Assembly: GCA_947501115.1 (NCBI GenBank)
Contig: CANMVX010000023.1
Coordinates: 1 to 56,837 of the forward strand
Reading direction: 5' to 3'
Source of the DNA: Haliscomenobacteraceae bacterium
Lineage (GTDB): Bacteria > Bacteroidota > Bacteroidia > Chitinophagales > Saprospiraceae
Length of the DNA: 56,837 nucleotides
Below the pieces are notes generated by a model, which worked only from the letters and a program-made list of their open reading frames with translations, had not been told where the DNA came from and did not search any database. A program made the translations under genes and the position numbers. Below, piece by piece: positions 18,496 through 28,342 of this stretch; position 1 is the first letter of the stretch, and each line of letters opens with the position of its first letter.

Positions 18496-19209
18496 TTAAG
18501 CTTCTTTCTTTTTTTCTTTGTTGCTTTTATCAAGGACCTCGTCTAATAATCCATAAGCTACAGCTTCTTTGGAGGTCATCCAATTATCTCTGTCACAGTC
18601 CTTTTCAATAGTTTCATAGGTCTGACCAGTATGATTGCTAAGGATATCGTATAATGATTTTTGTTGCTCTTTAACTAAAGTGTAGTAAATCTCCATATCA
18701 GATACCTGACCTTGCATGCCACCTAATGGTTGGTGAATCATAACACGGCTATGTGGAAGACCAGATCTTTTCCCTTTGGTACCCGCCGCCAAAAGCACGG
18801 CACCCATTGATGCTGCCATACCTGTACAGATAGTTGCTACGTCGGGGCTAATATACTGCATGGTATCATAAATACCCAAACCAGCTATAACAGAACCACC
18901 GGGACTATTTAGAAACATCTGAACGTCTCTTTTAGAATCTGTAGATTCTAAAAACAATAATTGAGCTTGAATTACATTAGCAACATATTCATCAATAGCC
19001 AGACCAAGGAAAATAATCCTATCCATCATCAGCCTTGAGAATACGTCTAAACCAACGATATTCATCGATCTTTCCTCGATAACATTGGGGGTAAACGCTC
19101 TGATATCAGGGATAAAAGATCCTGATTTTTGTGCATATTTATCCAAGTGCATGCCGCTCATTCCTAAATGTTGAACAGCGTATTTACGGAACTCATCTTT
19201 TTGAATCAT
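18496..19209 (-). CDS. clpP: ATP-dependent Clp protease proteolytic subunit ClpP
   Basis: 237 residues including an N-terminal extension of about 35 residues before IEERSMNIVGLDVFSRLMMDR. The catalytic Ser lies in GMAASMGAVLL and the His in RVMIHQPLGG; SPGGSVIAGLGIYDTM forms the substrate groove. It makes the tetradecameric protease chamber for ClpX. It sits between tig and clpX in the usual bacterial order. Confidence 0.96.
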   Translation of the reverse strand: MIQKDEFRKYAVQHLGMSGMHLDKYAQKSGSFIPDIRAFTPNVIEERSMNIVGLDVFSRLMMDRIIFLGLAIDEYVANVIQAQLLFLESTDSKRDVQMFLNSPGGSVIAGLGIYDTMQYISPDVATICTGMAASMGAVLLAAGTKGKRSGLPHSRVMIHQPLGGMQGQVSDMEIYYTLVKEQQKSLYDILSNHTGQTYETIEKDCDRDNWMTSKEAVAYGLLDEVLDKSNKEKKKEA

Positions 19210-19285
19210 GGTTTAAGTTTATTTACTAGAGAAACAACCAAAATAAAATAGGGTTTTAATTACTCAGGAATAAATTAATTAAAAA

Positions 19286-20704
19286 TTATTCTGCCACTAT
19301 TTCCTCTTCACTATTTTCTCCTTCAAGACTTTCTTGCTTATTAAATATTTTTGTCTTTTCTTCAAAAGCCTCTTTTGTCAGAACTATTTCATTAAGATTA
19401 ACAGCCTCTTGAATTTTGAACATCATCATAGAATTTTCCAATTCATCATAAGCTTGATTAACCTGTTTTTCGTCGTCCATCATTTTCTCAACCATATTTT
19501 GAATAAATGATTCCATTCCGGCAACCTGCTGTCCAAAATAACCTCTAATTTTATTAGATAGGTGGCTTTGAACCATTTCCTTAGTTACCTGAACGTTCAG
19601 CGCGCCCAATAACAGTGATTTTAAGTAGCTCCATTTGATAGACGAAATAACATTTGGAAATTCAATATCCAGTTTTTCAGCTGTTAAATTCTTGTCAGAT
19701 TCAAGTAAAAACCTTTTGATAAAGGATTCCGGCAACTGGATTTCATGTGAGGTCATGAGTTTTTCCTGAATATCTCTGAATAGAAGACCATTGGAATAGC
19801 TTAATGTCTCATTACCCAGATGTTTTCTTATAACCTCTTTTCCTTCAGCAGTATTCGTTACATTGTTTGTACCAAATGCTTTTTGGAAAAATGCCTCATC
19901 TTCAGTGGCCGGCAGGATTCTTTTAGCTTCGAGTATTTTCAAGCTAAACTTATCTGAGAAAGTACTGTCGTCGCTATCGTCTAATTTAAGAATATGTTTT
20001 CTAAATAACTTTTCTTCCAGTCTGGCATCAAGATCAGTAACTTTATCTACGGTAAAAGAATCTCCGACAGAAAGTTTTTTGAGCTGTTCTTTTATATCTT
20101 CGCTTACATCATCAAAGCTGATAATGTTATTTACTTTAAGAGAATCGGCTTTTTCCTCGCCGTCAATGAGTTCGGTAAAATCACAGGTTAACAGATCGCC
20201 TTGGGTAAATCCACTTTCAACAGGAGAGGGTTCCCCTAAATCTTTTAACAAATTCTGATAAGCTTCCTCCACTTTATCATCTGCCACCTCCTGAACAAAG
20301 TAATCATAGGTAGTTTCTTTGTCAAGACCCAATAATTTGACTTCAGGATAAAGGCCGACATCAAAAAGGAAATCCATCGCTTCTAAATGAAAAACATCGA
20401 AGTCATAAATAACTTGTTTTTCATTAATAAGTGGCTCACCAAACAAGAGAAGTTTTTCATCCCTTATATAGTTTGACAGACCCTCTTTTACTTCATTATT
20501 AACAATATCGAGAAGTACAGACTGACCATACAACTTTTTTACGTAGCTCTCAGGGGTTTTTCCTTTCCTAAAGCCTTTGATTTGAGCTTTTTGGGCATAC
20601 TTTTTTAACTCGGCGTTTAACTTAGGCAGATAATCATCTGTTGCAAGCTTAACAGTAATAACGGCACTCAATTCATCCACATTTTCTCTGACGACAGTTG
20701 GCAT
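19286..20704 (-). CDS. tig: trigger factor
   Basis: 472 residues, slightly longer than typical. The ribosome-docking loop GFRKGKTP is near residue 45. The central PPIase region is divergent (DLLTCDFTELIDG), and the C-terminal helical arms are well preserved in pattern. The C-terminus is acidic (GENSEEEIVAE). It is a ribosome-bound chaperone, encoded upstream of clpP and clpX as in many bacteria. Confidence 0.92.
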   Translation of the reverse strand: MPTVVRENVDELSAVITVKLATDDYLPKLNAELKKYAQKAQIKGFRKGKTPESYVKKLYGQSVLLDIVNNEVKEGLSNYIRDEKLLLFGEPLINEKQVIYDFDVFHLEAMDFLFDVGLYPEVKLLGLDKETTYDYFVQEVADDKVEEAYQNLLKDLGEPSPVESGFTQGDLLTCDFTELIDGEEKADSLKVNNIISFDDVSEDIKEQLKKLSVGDSFTVDKVTDLDARLEEKLFRKHILKLDDSDDSTFSDKFSLKILEAKRILPATEDEAFFQKAFGTNNVTNTAEGKEVIRKHLGNETLSYSNGLLFRDIQEKLMTSHEIQLPESFIKRFLLESDKNLTAEKLDIEFPNVISSIKWSYLKSLLLGALNVQVTKEMVQSHLSNKIRGYFGQQVAGMESFIQNMVEKMMDDEKQVNQAYDELENSMMMFKIQEAVNLNEIVLTKEAFEEKTKIFNKQESLEGENSEEEIVAE

Positions 20705-20746
20705 AAGGCTGAATTATTTAATTTAATGAAATGGGTAAGACTAAAA

Positions 20747-20778
20747 AAATTTTGCAGTTACCCAAGAAGGATAACTGC
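20747..20778 (-). terminator. intrinsic terminator behind tRNA-Leu
   Basis: On the minus strand, GCAGTTAtCC and its partner GGgTAACTGC form a hairpin with a 5-nt loop, followed by AAAATTTTTTT. It lies 15 bp downstream of the tRNA 3' end. A TATATTTG directly before it (20778-20785, minus) could alternatively act as a tig promoter. Confidence 0.65.
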
Positions 20779-20792
20779 AAATATAACATTTG

Positions 20793-20874
20793 TACGGGTG
20801 AAGGGACTCGAACCCCCACGCCTCGCGGCACCAGATCCTAAGTCTGGCACGTCTACCAATTTCGCCACACCCGC
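20793..20874 (-). tRNA. tRNA-Leu (anticodon TAG)
   Basis: On the minus strand the cloverleaf reads: acceptor GCGGGTG with CACCCGT, D arm TGGCGAAATTGGTAGACG, anticodon stem CCAGA and TCTGG around loop CTTAGGA, a long variable arm (GTGCCGCGAGGCGTG), and T loop GGTTCGAGTCC. The long variable arm is the class II mark of leucine tRNA. CCA is not encoded. Confidence 0.95.
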
Positions 20875-20924
20875 GTACAATCAATAAAAGTTAGCTGTTA
20901 TTCAGCTTTTAAATAATTTGACCG

Positions 20925-20932
20925 CAAATATA
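20925..20932 (-). promoter_or_regulatory. candidate -7 box (TATATTTG) of tRNA-Leu
   Basis: TATATTTG on the minus strand fits TAnnTTTG. It lies 50 bp before the mature tRNA 5' end and is followed by a GC-rich CGGTC start. Confidence 0.4.
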
Positions 20933-21058
20933 AGTTATTTTGTGTTCAATAAAAAATATAATTTGAATCTTAGTCATAATTTTTTTTTAGAAGAATAAAA
21001 TGATGGTTAAATGGGACAAAATGAGTATTTTAGACGTTATCTAATAGTTAATTATAAT

Positions 21059-21066
21059 TATTTTTG
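21059..21066 (+). promoter_or_regulatory. candidate -7 box (TATTTTTG) of rel
   Basis: TATTTTTG ends 10 bp before the ATG at 21077, which would make the transcript almost leaderless. The motif is common by chance in this base composition. Confidence 0.3.
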
Positions 21067-21076
21067 TTAGAAGCGT

Positions 21077-23299
21077 ATGGAAACATTTTTGGTTGGTGTG
21101 CAGGAAGAACGTAAAGTAGTTGAAACAGCTTACGAGGGGCTGATTCAATCTATTAGAGTTTCTATGGACGAAAAAGATCGGAAAGATATCAGAGAAGCTT
21201 ATGAAATTGCCCTAAAGGCCCATGCTAATCAAAGAAGAAAATCTGGCGATCCATATATTTTACATCCTATAGCCGTAGCAAGAATTTGTGCCGAGGAAAT
21301 CGGCTTAGGTCCAACGGGCATCATTTGCGCTCTTTTACACGATGTTGTAGAGGATACAGAAATTACTTTATCTGATGTTGAAAATAAATTTGGGGTTAGG
21401 GTAGCTAAAATCGTAGATGGCCTAACAAAGCTTGATGCTGCGTATAATTCAGAAAGTCACCAGGCGGAAAATTTCAAAAAGGTGCTTTCTACTTTGATTG
21501 ATGATGTCAGAGTAGTGCTTATTAAAATGGCAGATCGCTTACATAATATGCGAACCCTCGGGTTTATGGAACGTCATAAACAATTGAAAATAGCTGCGGA
21601 AACAAGTTATATTTATGCTCCTTTGGCTCATAGATTAGGGTTATATAACTTTAAAACAGAGTTTTTAGACCTTTGTATGAAAATAACAGATTCTGAGGTC
21701 TATCAGAATATTGCTAAAAAGCTGAATGAAACAAAAAAAGACAGAGAAAATTATGTCAATAAATTTATTGCCCCATTAAAGGAAAAGCTAAATGAACTTG
21801 GTTTTGCTTATCGAATTTTTGGTCGGCCTAAATCCATCTATTCTATTTGGAATAAAATAAGGACTAAAAAGGTAGAATTTGAAGAGGTTTATGATTTATT
21901 CGCCGTACGAATCATCATCGATGTGCCCGCAGAAAAAGAACGCATAAGTTGTTGGCAAGCTTATTCTGTGGTAACCGATGTCCATACGCCTATTGCAGAT
22001 AGATTAAAAGATTGGATTACCACACCGAAATCAAATGGTTATGAGTCATTGCACACTACGGTGATTGGCCCGAATGGCCGCTTTGTTGAGGTTCAGATTC
22101 GTACTGAACGGATGGATGAAATTTCGGAAAAGGGCTATGCCGCACACTGGAAATATAAAGGAATATCCTCTCAGCCAGATGTTTATGAACGTTGGTTAGA
22201 TTCCGTAAGGGAAACCATAGAAAATCCCTCTGCTAATGCTATTGAGTTTTTAGTAGATTTTCGAGCCAATAGTCTGTTTAAGGAAGAGGTTTATATTTAT
22301 ACGCCTAAAGGGGATGTTCAGTTGCTTCCGGCAGGTTCTACAGCGCTTGACTTTGCTTTCCATATACATACTGATGTTGGTTACCATTGCACTTCAATAA
22401 GGGTAAATAATAAGTTGGTTCCTTTTGGTAAAGTATTAAAAAATGGGGATCAGATACAAGTCCATACGTCAAAAAATCAAAAACCCTCGGAAGATTGGTT
22501 GAAAATGACCACCACGGGTAAAGCGCAGGCCAAAATAAGGTCTGCAATGAAGGAGGAAAGAAAAAGGAAAGGCGAAATAGGAAAGGAATATTTAGAAAGG
22601 AAACTAAAAAATCTGAAAGTTGAATTTGAAGAATCTTTAGAACTGATTTTAAAGGTGTTCGATTACAAATCGTCCGTTGATCTTTATTTCGATATAGCTA
22701 CTGAAACCAGAGATATTCAGGATATTTTTAAACGTTTTCACGTTGACGCTGGTAAATTAAAGGAAATTTCAGTCCCTTTTGTTCTTCCCGAGTTAGATAA
22801 ACATAGCACGGAAAAGAAAATATCTGTTAAACCTTCGGAGAAACCAAAGCTATTGGTAAACGGTGAATCAGCAGAACAATATGAATATAGCCTGGCAAAT
22901 TGTTGCAATCCACTTCCTGGCGATGATATTTTTGCTTTTCTAACTCATAATGTCGGACTAAAAATTCATAGAAGTTCCTGCCCTAATGCCGCGCATTTAA
23001 TGGTGAATTACGGTTATAGAATTTTGTCTGCTTCATGGCAGCATTCTAATGCCGAGGTGAATTTTATTGCAGAAATTAAAATAATAGGCGTAGATAGTGG
23101 CCCAGGTGTAATCGAACAGCTTTCTCACCAGATTTCTTCACAATTAGGCCTGAATATTCGCTCTATGGCCATTGAAGGCGATGAGGGTTACTTTGAGTGC
23201 AGGCTAAAAATAATAATTAAAAATACGGATCAGCTTCACATGGTTATTAAATCTTTACAGGCGCTCGATAATATTTCTTCGGTGGTTAGGCTAGATTGA
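21077..23299 (+). CDS. bifunctional (p)ppGpp synthetase/hydrolase (Rel/SpoT family)
   Basis: 740 residues with the full long-RSH layout. The HD hydrolase domain keeps HDVVEDT and the entry motif HANQRRKSGDPYILHP. The synthetase domain has DLFAVRIII, GYESLHTTV and EVQIRT. A TGS domain (IYTPKGDVQLLPAGSTALDF), a conserved cysteine pair (NCCNPLPGD) and a C-terminal ACT domain follow. Both catalytic halves look intact, so it should make and degrade the stringent-response alarmone. fur follows after 27 bp. Confidence 0.95.
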   Translation: METFLVGVQEERKVVETAYEGLIQSIRVSMDEKDRKDIREAYEIALKAHANQRRKSGDPYILHPIAVARICAEEIGLGPTGIICALLHDVVEDTEITLSDVENKFGVRVAKIVDGLTKLDAAYNSESHQAENFKKVLSTLIDDVRVVLIKMADRLHNMRTLGFMERHKQLKIAAETSYIYAPLAHRLGLYNFKTEFLDLCMKITDSEVYQNIAKKLNETKKDRENYVNKFIAPLKEKLNELGFAYRIFGRPKSIYSIWNKIRTKKVEFEEVYDLFAVRIIIDVPAEKERISCWQAYSVVTDVHTPIADRLKDWITTPKSNGYESLHTTVIGPNGRFVEVQIRTERMDEISEKGYAAHWKYKGISSQPDVYERWLDSVRETIENPSANAIEFLVDFRANSLFKEEVYIYTPKGDVQLLPAGSTALDFAFHIHTDVGYHCTSIRVNNKLVPFGKVLKNGDQIQVHTSKNQKPSEDWLKMTTTGKAQAKIRSAMKEERKRKGEIGKEYLERKLKNLKVEFEESLELILKVFDYKSSVDLYFDIATETRDIQDIFKRFHVDAGKLKEISVPFVLPELDKHSTEKKISVKPSEKPKLLVNGESAEQYEYSLANCCNPLPGDDIFAFLTHNVGLKIHRSSCPNAAHLMVNYGYRILSASWQHSNAEVNFIAEIKIIGVDSGPGVIEQLSHQISSQLGLNIRSMAIEGDEGYFECRLKIIIKNTDQLHMVIKSLQALDNISSVVRLD

Positions 23300-23326
23300 T
23301 TAATTTTGCTAAATAATACAAAGGTT

Positions 23327-23815
23327 ATGGTTGAGACAAAAACTACAAATGAAGTTTTTACAGAGGTAAAAAGAATATTTACCGCGTTTCTGGAACAACA
23401 GAATCAGCGGAAGACACCGGAAAGATTCGCTATTTTAGAGGAAATTTATCACCGAACGGATCATTTTGATGCCGAAGCGCTATACATCCACATGAAAAAT
23501 CAAAGTTATAGGGTGAGTAGAGCTACTGTCTATAACACCTTGGAACTTTTGGTTCATTGCGATTTGGTGAAACGTCATCAGTTTGGCAAAAATCTCGCTC
23601 AGTACGAAAAATCTTTTGGTTTCAAACAACATGATCACTTAATCTGCCTGGATTGTAGTAAGGTGCTTGAGTTTTGTGACCCAAGAATTCAACAAATAAA
23701 AACAATGATGGGTGAACTTCTTCACTTTAAAATTGCGCATCATTCCTTAAATCTTTATGGACATTGTGATGGCGCTTGTGATAAAAACAAGAAAAACTTA
23801 CCTACTTCGGCTTAA
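23327..23815 (+). CDS. Fur family transcriptional regulator
   Basis: 162 residues from the ATG at 23327; a TTG seven codons upstream is a weaker start. The winged helix includes RKTPERFAILEEIY and RVSRATVYNTLELLV. The metal-binding half has HDHLICLDC and a C-terminal CDGAC pair, forming the structural zinc site. It could be Fur or a PerR or Zur relative; the regulator's metal cannot be told by eye. The 3' end overlaps the convergent EamA gene by 18 bp. Confidence 0.92.
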   Translation: MVETKTTNEVFTEVKRIFTAFLEQQNQRKTPERFAILEEIYHRTDHFDAEALYIHMKNQSYRVSRATVYNTLELLVHCDLVKRHQFGKNLAQYEKSFGFKQHDHLICLDCSKVLEFCDPRIQQIKTMMGELLHFKIAHHSLNLYGHCDGACDKNKKNLPTSA

Positions 23816-24694
23816 ATAAACGCCGAATAAAATCAAAAACATTCCGGCAAAATTCCACCATCCCATTATTTCTCCATCTAAAAATCCCCACATCATAGCC
23901 ACTAATGGCATCATATAGGCTACCATAGAACCAAAAAGGGGCGATGTTTGCTGAATGAGCTCGAAAAATATAACAGAAGCTAATACAGTGCTTACCAGGG
24001 ATAAAAAGAAAATGTAACCCACCGCTTGCCATGCTCCAGGCTGAACACTCAAAATTTCTGTGAAATTGGTGAATCCAATGAGATAAATAAATAAGGGCAC
24101 GCCAGTTAACCCAAAAGAGTAAATACTAATCTGAAAACTTGGCATTCCTTTCAGTTTTGTACCCACTACGTTGGTTCCGGTACCGTATAATAAAGCGGCA
24201 ATAACTACTAATATTCCCCAGCGTACTTCTCCTTCTGGTATGAAAATTGACCCTTGTGTAAGCAATAAATAAGCACCGGCAAGACCCAGTATGACACCAA
24301 ATATTTTAAGCCAGGCAAAAGGTAAATTGAAAAATAAAACACCCAGAAATAAAGTAAATAACGGAGTCAGTGAATTTAAAATACCAGCCATGGATGAACT
24401 GATATGCATTTGTGCATTGGCAAACAAAAATGCCGGTATGGTACTACTTGCCAGGCCAACAAAAATAATCAAATGAACCTTACTCCAATCAAATTTTTTA
24501 AACTGTAAGATCATAAAGGGTAAAAATATTAATCCTGACATCCCCATACGCAAGCTGGCAACCTGTTCGGGCGGAAAAACACTCAGACCTTTTTTAATTA
24601 ATATGAAGGATGTCCCCCAAATCAAACTTAAAATGAATAACGTCAGATAGGCTCTACCTTTCGAAATCGTAGTGGGAAATAATATCCTTTTCAT
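23798..24694 (-). CDS. EamA/DMT-family permease
   Basis: 298 residues from the ATG at 24694 (the frame is open to a TTG at 24718). Ten hydrophobic segments form two EamA repeats; the first opens with FILSLIWGTSFILIKKGL, typical of the drug/metabolite transporter family. The substrate is unknown. Convergent with fur with an 18-bp overlap of coding ends. Confidence 0.9.
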   Translation of the reverse strand: MKRILFPTTISKGRAYLTLFILSLIWGTSFILIKKGLSVFPPEQVASLRMGMSGLIFLPFMILQFKKFDWSKVHLIIFVGLASSTIPAFLFANAQMHISSSMAGILNSLTPLFTLFLGVLFFNLPFAWLKIFGVILGLAGAYLLLTQGSIFIPEGEVRWGILVVIAALLYGTGTNVVGTKLKGMPSFQISIYSFGLTGVPLFIYLIGFTNFTEILSVQPGAWQAVGYIFFLSLVSTVLASVIFFELIQQTSPLFGSMVAYMMPLVAMMWGFLDGEIMGWWNFAGMFLILFGVYLSRSR

Positions 24695-24808
24695 AAATTT
24701 TGAAGAAATTTGTCGCAAATTAACTTTTCTTTGCAGATGTTGTTAACTTTTACCTCTTTAAATGGTTCATTCTGTTTCGGTATTCTTTTTTATTAGACAA
24801 TTTTATTT

Positions 24809-25765
24809 ATGAAAGTAACTGATTATTTAAAAAATGCAGGCAATAATACGCTGATCTCCTTTGAAGTTCTACCGCCGCTAAAAGGAAGTGGTATGCAGGA
24901 TATTTTTAATCTTTTAGATCCATTGATGGAGTTTAAGCCTCCTTTTATTGATGTGACATATCACAGGGAGGAATATATTTATAAAAAGCAGGATTCGGGC
25001 TATTACGAGAAAACGGCCATAAGAAAAAGACCCGGTACGGTGGGTATCTGTGCTGCCATAATGCATCGATATGATGTAGATGCCGTTCCACACCTTATTT
25101 GTGGTGGCTTTAACAGAGAGGATACAGAAAATGCGCTCATTGATTTGAATTTCCTTGAAATAAATAATGTCCTTGCCTTACGGGGTGATGCACTTCAATT
25201 TGACTCCAAATTTGTCCCTGAACCAGGTGGAAATGCTTATGCGCTCGATTTGGTTAAGCAAGTAGATGATATGAATCATGGTCGATATTTAGATGAAAAT
25301 ATTGAAAATGGACAAAAAACTGATTTTTGTATTGGCATTGCCGGCTATCCGGAAAAACATTTTGAGGCCCCAAATATGGAAAGTGATCTTGCTTTTATAA
25401 AAAAGAAGGTTGAGGCTGGTGCAGATTATATTGTTACTCAAATGTTCTTCGATAACAAAAAATATTTTGAATACGTAGAAAGTTGCAGAAATGCTGGTAT
25501 TCATATTCCTATTGTACCAGGTTTAAAGCCAATGACGAAAATGTATCAGCTCAGTTCTATTCCCCGGCATTTCTATATTAATCTTCCGGAAGATTTAGTT
25601 TCAGCTTTCCTTTCGGCAAAAACGATGGAGGCAAAACGTCAGGTGGGCATAGAATGGTGTGTAGCGCAAAGTCAGGAGCTTAAAGCAGCAGGAGTTCCTT
25701 GTTTACATTATTACACTATGGGTGATGTGGATACCATTAAAAAAATTGCGGAATCCGTATTTTAA
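24809..25765 (+). CDS. metF: 5,10-methylenetetrahydrofolate reductase
   Basis: 318 residues, a complete TIM barrel. It reduces methylene-THF to methyl-THF for methionine synthesis using a flavin. Family motifs are SFEVLPPLKG at the start, FIDVTYHR, HLICGGFNREDTENAL, NVLALRGD, CIGIAGYPEKH, GADYIVTQMFFDN and PIVPGLKPM. No SAM riboswitch is apparent in the short upstream gap. Confidence 0.95.
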   Translation: MKVTDYLKNAGNNTLISFEVLPPLKGSGMQDIFNLLDPLMEFKPPFIDVTYHREEYIYKKQDSGYYEKTAIRKRPGTVGICAAIMHRYDVDAVPHLICGGFNREDTENALIDLNFLEINNVLALRGDALQFDSKFVPEPGGNAYALDLVKQVDDMNHGRYLDENIENGQKTDFCIGIAGYPEKHFEAPNMESDLAFIKKKVEAGADYIVTQMFFDNKKYFEYVESCRNAGIHIPIVPGLKPMTKMYQLSSIPRHFYINLPEDLVSAFLSAKTMEAKRQVGIEWCVAQSQELKAAGVPCLHYYTMGDVDTIKKIAESVF

Positions 25766-25813
25766 TATTATATTAGAATGTCCTATTAGTTCATCTTCCT
25801 AATTATTGTTTTT

Positions 25814-28342
25814 ATGTCATTTATTCGACCTTTTATGCTGAAGTGTATTATCTCTTTTCTTTTTATTTTAGGGATAAATGCTTCGCTTTTCTCACAGCTA
25901 AAATCGCCATATAATTTCCTTTCTAATCGATTTGGAGAAGAGTTTACCCCGCATGAATCTCTGGTTGAATATGTCAAGCACGTGGCTGACAATAGTTCTC
26001 AGGTGAAACTGATAGAATACGGTCGTTCTACTGAGAATAGACCCTTATTGTTGACTTTCATTTCAACGCCTGAAAATCTGGCTAACCTGGAACAAATCAG
26101 GACTAACAACCAAAGAAGAGCGGGATTACTTCCTGGAAAAACAGATCCTAAATGGGACAATCTTTCCATTGTCTGGTTAAGTTTCGGTGTCCATGGAAAT
26201 GAGGCATCTTGTTCTGAAACGGCCATGATTACTCTTTTTGAATTGGCCAGTGCCGCAGATGATAATATTAAGAAACAACTTAAAAATACACTGGTTATAT
26301 TAGACCCGAGCTTGAATCCGGATGGATATTCCAGATATACTCATTGGTATAAACAAATAGCTGGAAAAACACCTGATGTACGGCCGGAAAGTAGGGAACA
26401 CCAGGAACCCTGGCCAAGAGGCAGGCCAAATCATTACTATTTTGATCTTAATAGAGATTGGGCCTGGCAAACACAAGTGGAAACGCAGCAGCGCGCCGTA
26501 CAATATTTGAGTTGGATGCCACAAATTCATGCCGATTTTCACGAACAAGGCTATTCCAGTCCTTATTATTTTGCTCCGGCAGCTAATCCATATCATAGTT
26601 ATGTAACAAAATGGCAAAAAGATTTTCAATTTCAAATTGGTAAAAATCACGCCAGGTACTTCGATGCAAATGGATGGCTTTATTTTACCAGAGAAGTTTT
26701 TGACTTACTATATCCAAGTTATGGCGATACTTATCCAACCTATAACGGGGCCATTGGAATGACTTACGAGCAAGGAGGCATTGGGGCGGGTCTGGCTATC
26801 CTTCTGCCAAATGGCGATACGTTGAGATTGTCTGATCGAATAGCCCACCATAAAACAACCGCTCTTTCTACCGTTGAAATGGCTGCAAATAATGCCGCCA
26901 GATTAAATGCAGAATTCGCCGCTTTCTTTAAAAAATCGTTGGAGAATCCTACAGGGATGTATAAAACTTATGTAATAAAAAAGTCGGCCGTCCCAGATCG
27001 GTTAAAAAGATTCTGTGCTTTGCTCGATAAAAATGGCATCAGTTACGGCACTGCTTCAAAGAAAATGAATGTGTCGGCTTATCAATATGAAACTGGTAAG
27101 AATACTTCTCTCGAAATAGCATCGGGAGATTTGATGATTAATGCTTGCCAACCAAGAGGTATGATGGCGCAAATTTTACTCGACCCGGAAGTGGAGGTTC
27201 AAGATTCAAATACTTACGATATCACGGCTTGGTCTCTTATTTATGCTTATGGATTGCCTGGATTTGCCACTCAAACTTGTATCGAGCCCGAGGTGAAAGG
27301 TTTTGTTTTCGATAAACCAGCTGCACTCAACACAAAAAGTAATTATGCCTATTTGGTGAAATGGGAATCATTGGAGCAAGCGGTATTTCTAACTAAGGTC
27401 CTTAAAAAGGGGGTTCAGGTAAGAGTGGCCAATGAACCTTTTTTAGTTGAAGATCAGTCTTATGATAGGGGCACTTTAGTGATAACCAGAGGAGATAATC
27501 CTAAAATATCAAATTTATCAGATATAATTTCTGCTACGGCCAGTGAAAATAAAGTAAAAGTAACTTCTGTTGCCACAGGATTTGTAAACGCAGGAAGTGA
27601 TCTGGGTTCCAGTAATTTTCAGTTACTGAAATCGCCCAATGTAGCTGTTTTAGGGGGTGAACAGGCTAATGCTAATGATCTGGGGCATCTTTGGTTCTAT
27701 TTAGAACAGGAATTGAATATGTCTGTGGCTATTTTGGATGCTGCAAGAATGGACAGATATAATTTAGATGCTTATAATGTTATCATCGTTCCCGAGGGTT
27801 ATTTCCGATTTTCAGATAATATGCTAAGTTCTTTCTCCACGTGGGTAAGAAAAGGGGGAAGATTAATTATTCTGGGCGATGCCTTATCCCTCGTAAGTGG
27901 TAAATCGGGATTTGCACTAAAAAATAATGAGGAGGATGCTTCAAAATCAACGGGTAAAAATATAGTATTGTCTGATTATACAGGGGACGATCGCAGGGAA
28001 TTAAGCGAAGGCACACCGGGAGCTATCTTTAAAGTAAAATTAGATAATTCGCACCCTTTAGCTTACGGACAGTCAGATGCTTATTTTTCATTGAAGACAA
28101 CGAATGCTACGTTTAAACTGAGTGGTGAAAATTCCTATAACATAGGTATTACAGATAAGTCATTCAAACCAAGTGGCTATGTAGGCTATAAGGCGTTGGA
28201 AAAGTTTAAAGAATCTTTGGTTATAGGTGCCGAGTCAGTAGGGCAGGGCAGTATGGTTTATTACGTTGATAATCTGCTTTTCAGAGATTTCTGGGATAAT
28301 GGGAAATTTTTATTCAGTAACGCTTTGTTTTTTAGGTTCTAA
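25814..28342 (+). CDS. secreted M14 family zinc carboxypeptidase
   Basis: 842 residues with a signal peptide (FLFILGINASLFSQ). The M14 zinc site is visible as GVHGNEAS (HxxE) and a later HADFHEQGYSSPYYFAPA, with a candidate catalytic Glu in GMTYEQGG. Residues beyond about 600 look like a class I glutamine-amidotransferase-like accessory domain (VAVLGGEQANANDLGHLW ... VIIVPEGYFRFSD). This long architecture is common in Bacteroidota. It probably digests peptides in the periplasm or outside. The stop overlaps the following protease gene. Confidence 0.88.
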   Translation: MSFIRPFMLKCIISFLFILGINASLFSQLKSPYNFLSNRFGEEFTPHESLVEYVKHVADNSSQVKLIEYGRSTENRPLLLTFISTPENLANLEQIRTNNQRRAGLLPGKTDPKWDNLSIVWLSFGVHGNEASCSETAMITLFELASAADDNIKKQLKNTLVILDPSLNPDGYSRYTHWYKQIAGKTPDVRPESREHQEPWPRGRPNHYYFDLNRDWAWQTQVETQQRAVQYLSWMPQIHADFHEQGYSSPYYFAPAANPYHSYVTKWQKDFQFQIGKNHARYFDANGWLYFTREVFDLLYPSYGDTYPTYNGAIGMTYEQGGIGAGLAILLPNGDTLRLSDRIAHHKTTALSTVEMAANNAARLNAEFAAFFKKSLENPTGMYKTYVIKKSAVPDRLKRFCALLDKNGISYGTASKKMNVSAYQYETGKNTSLEIASGDLMINACQPRGMMAQILLDPEVEVQDSNTYDITAWSLIYAYGLPGFATQTCIEPEVKGFVFDKPAALNTKSNYAYLVKWESLEQAVFLTKVLKKGVQVRVANEPFLVEDQSYDRGTLVITRGDNPKISNLSDIISATASENKVKVTSVATGFVNAGSDLGSSNFQLLKSPNVAVLGGEQANANDLGHLWFYLEQELNMSVAILDAARMDRYNLDAYNVIIVPEGYFRFSDNMLSSFSTWVRKGGRLIILGDALSLVSGKSGFALKNNEEDASKSTGKNIVLSDYTGDDRRELSEGTPGAIFKVKLDNSHPLAYGQSDAYFSLKTTNATFKLSGENSYNIGITDKSFKPSGYVGYKALEKFKESLVIGAESVGQGSMVYYVDNLLFRDFWDNGKFLFSNALFFRF

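Noticed and set aside
19863-20258. 131-residue plus-strand frame inside tig
   Set aside because: Serine/leucine-rich antisense shadow of the trigger factor gene; no start context and no recognisable motif.
24720-24808. SAM-type riboswitch before metF
   Set aside because: The 89-bp gap is AT-rich with no paired core or conserved GA-rich elements.
26300-26650. 116-residue minus-strand frame in the M14 peptidase gene
   Set aside because: Covers the zinc-site region of the peptidase in antisense; composition is that of a shadow frame.
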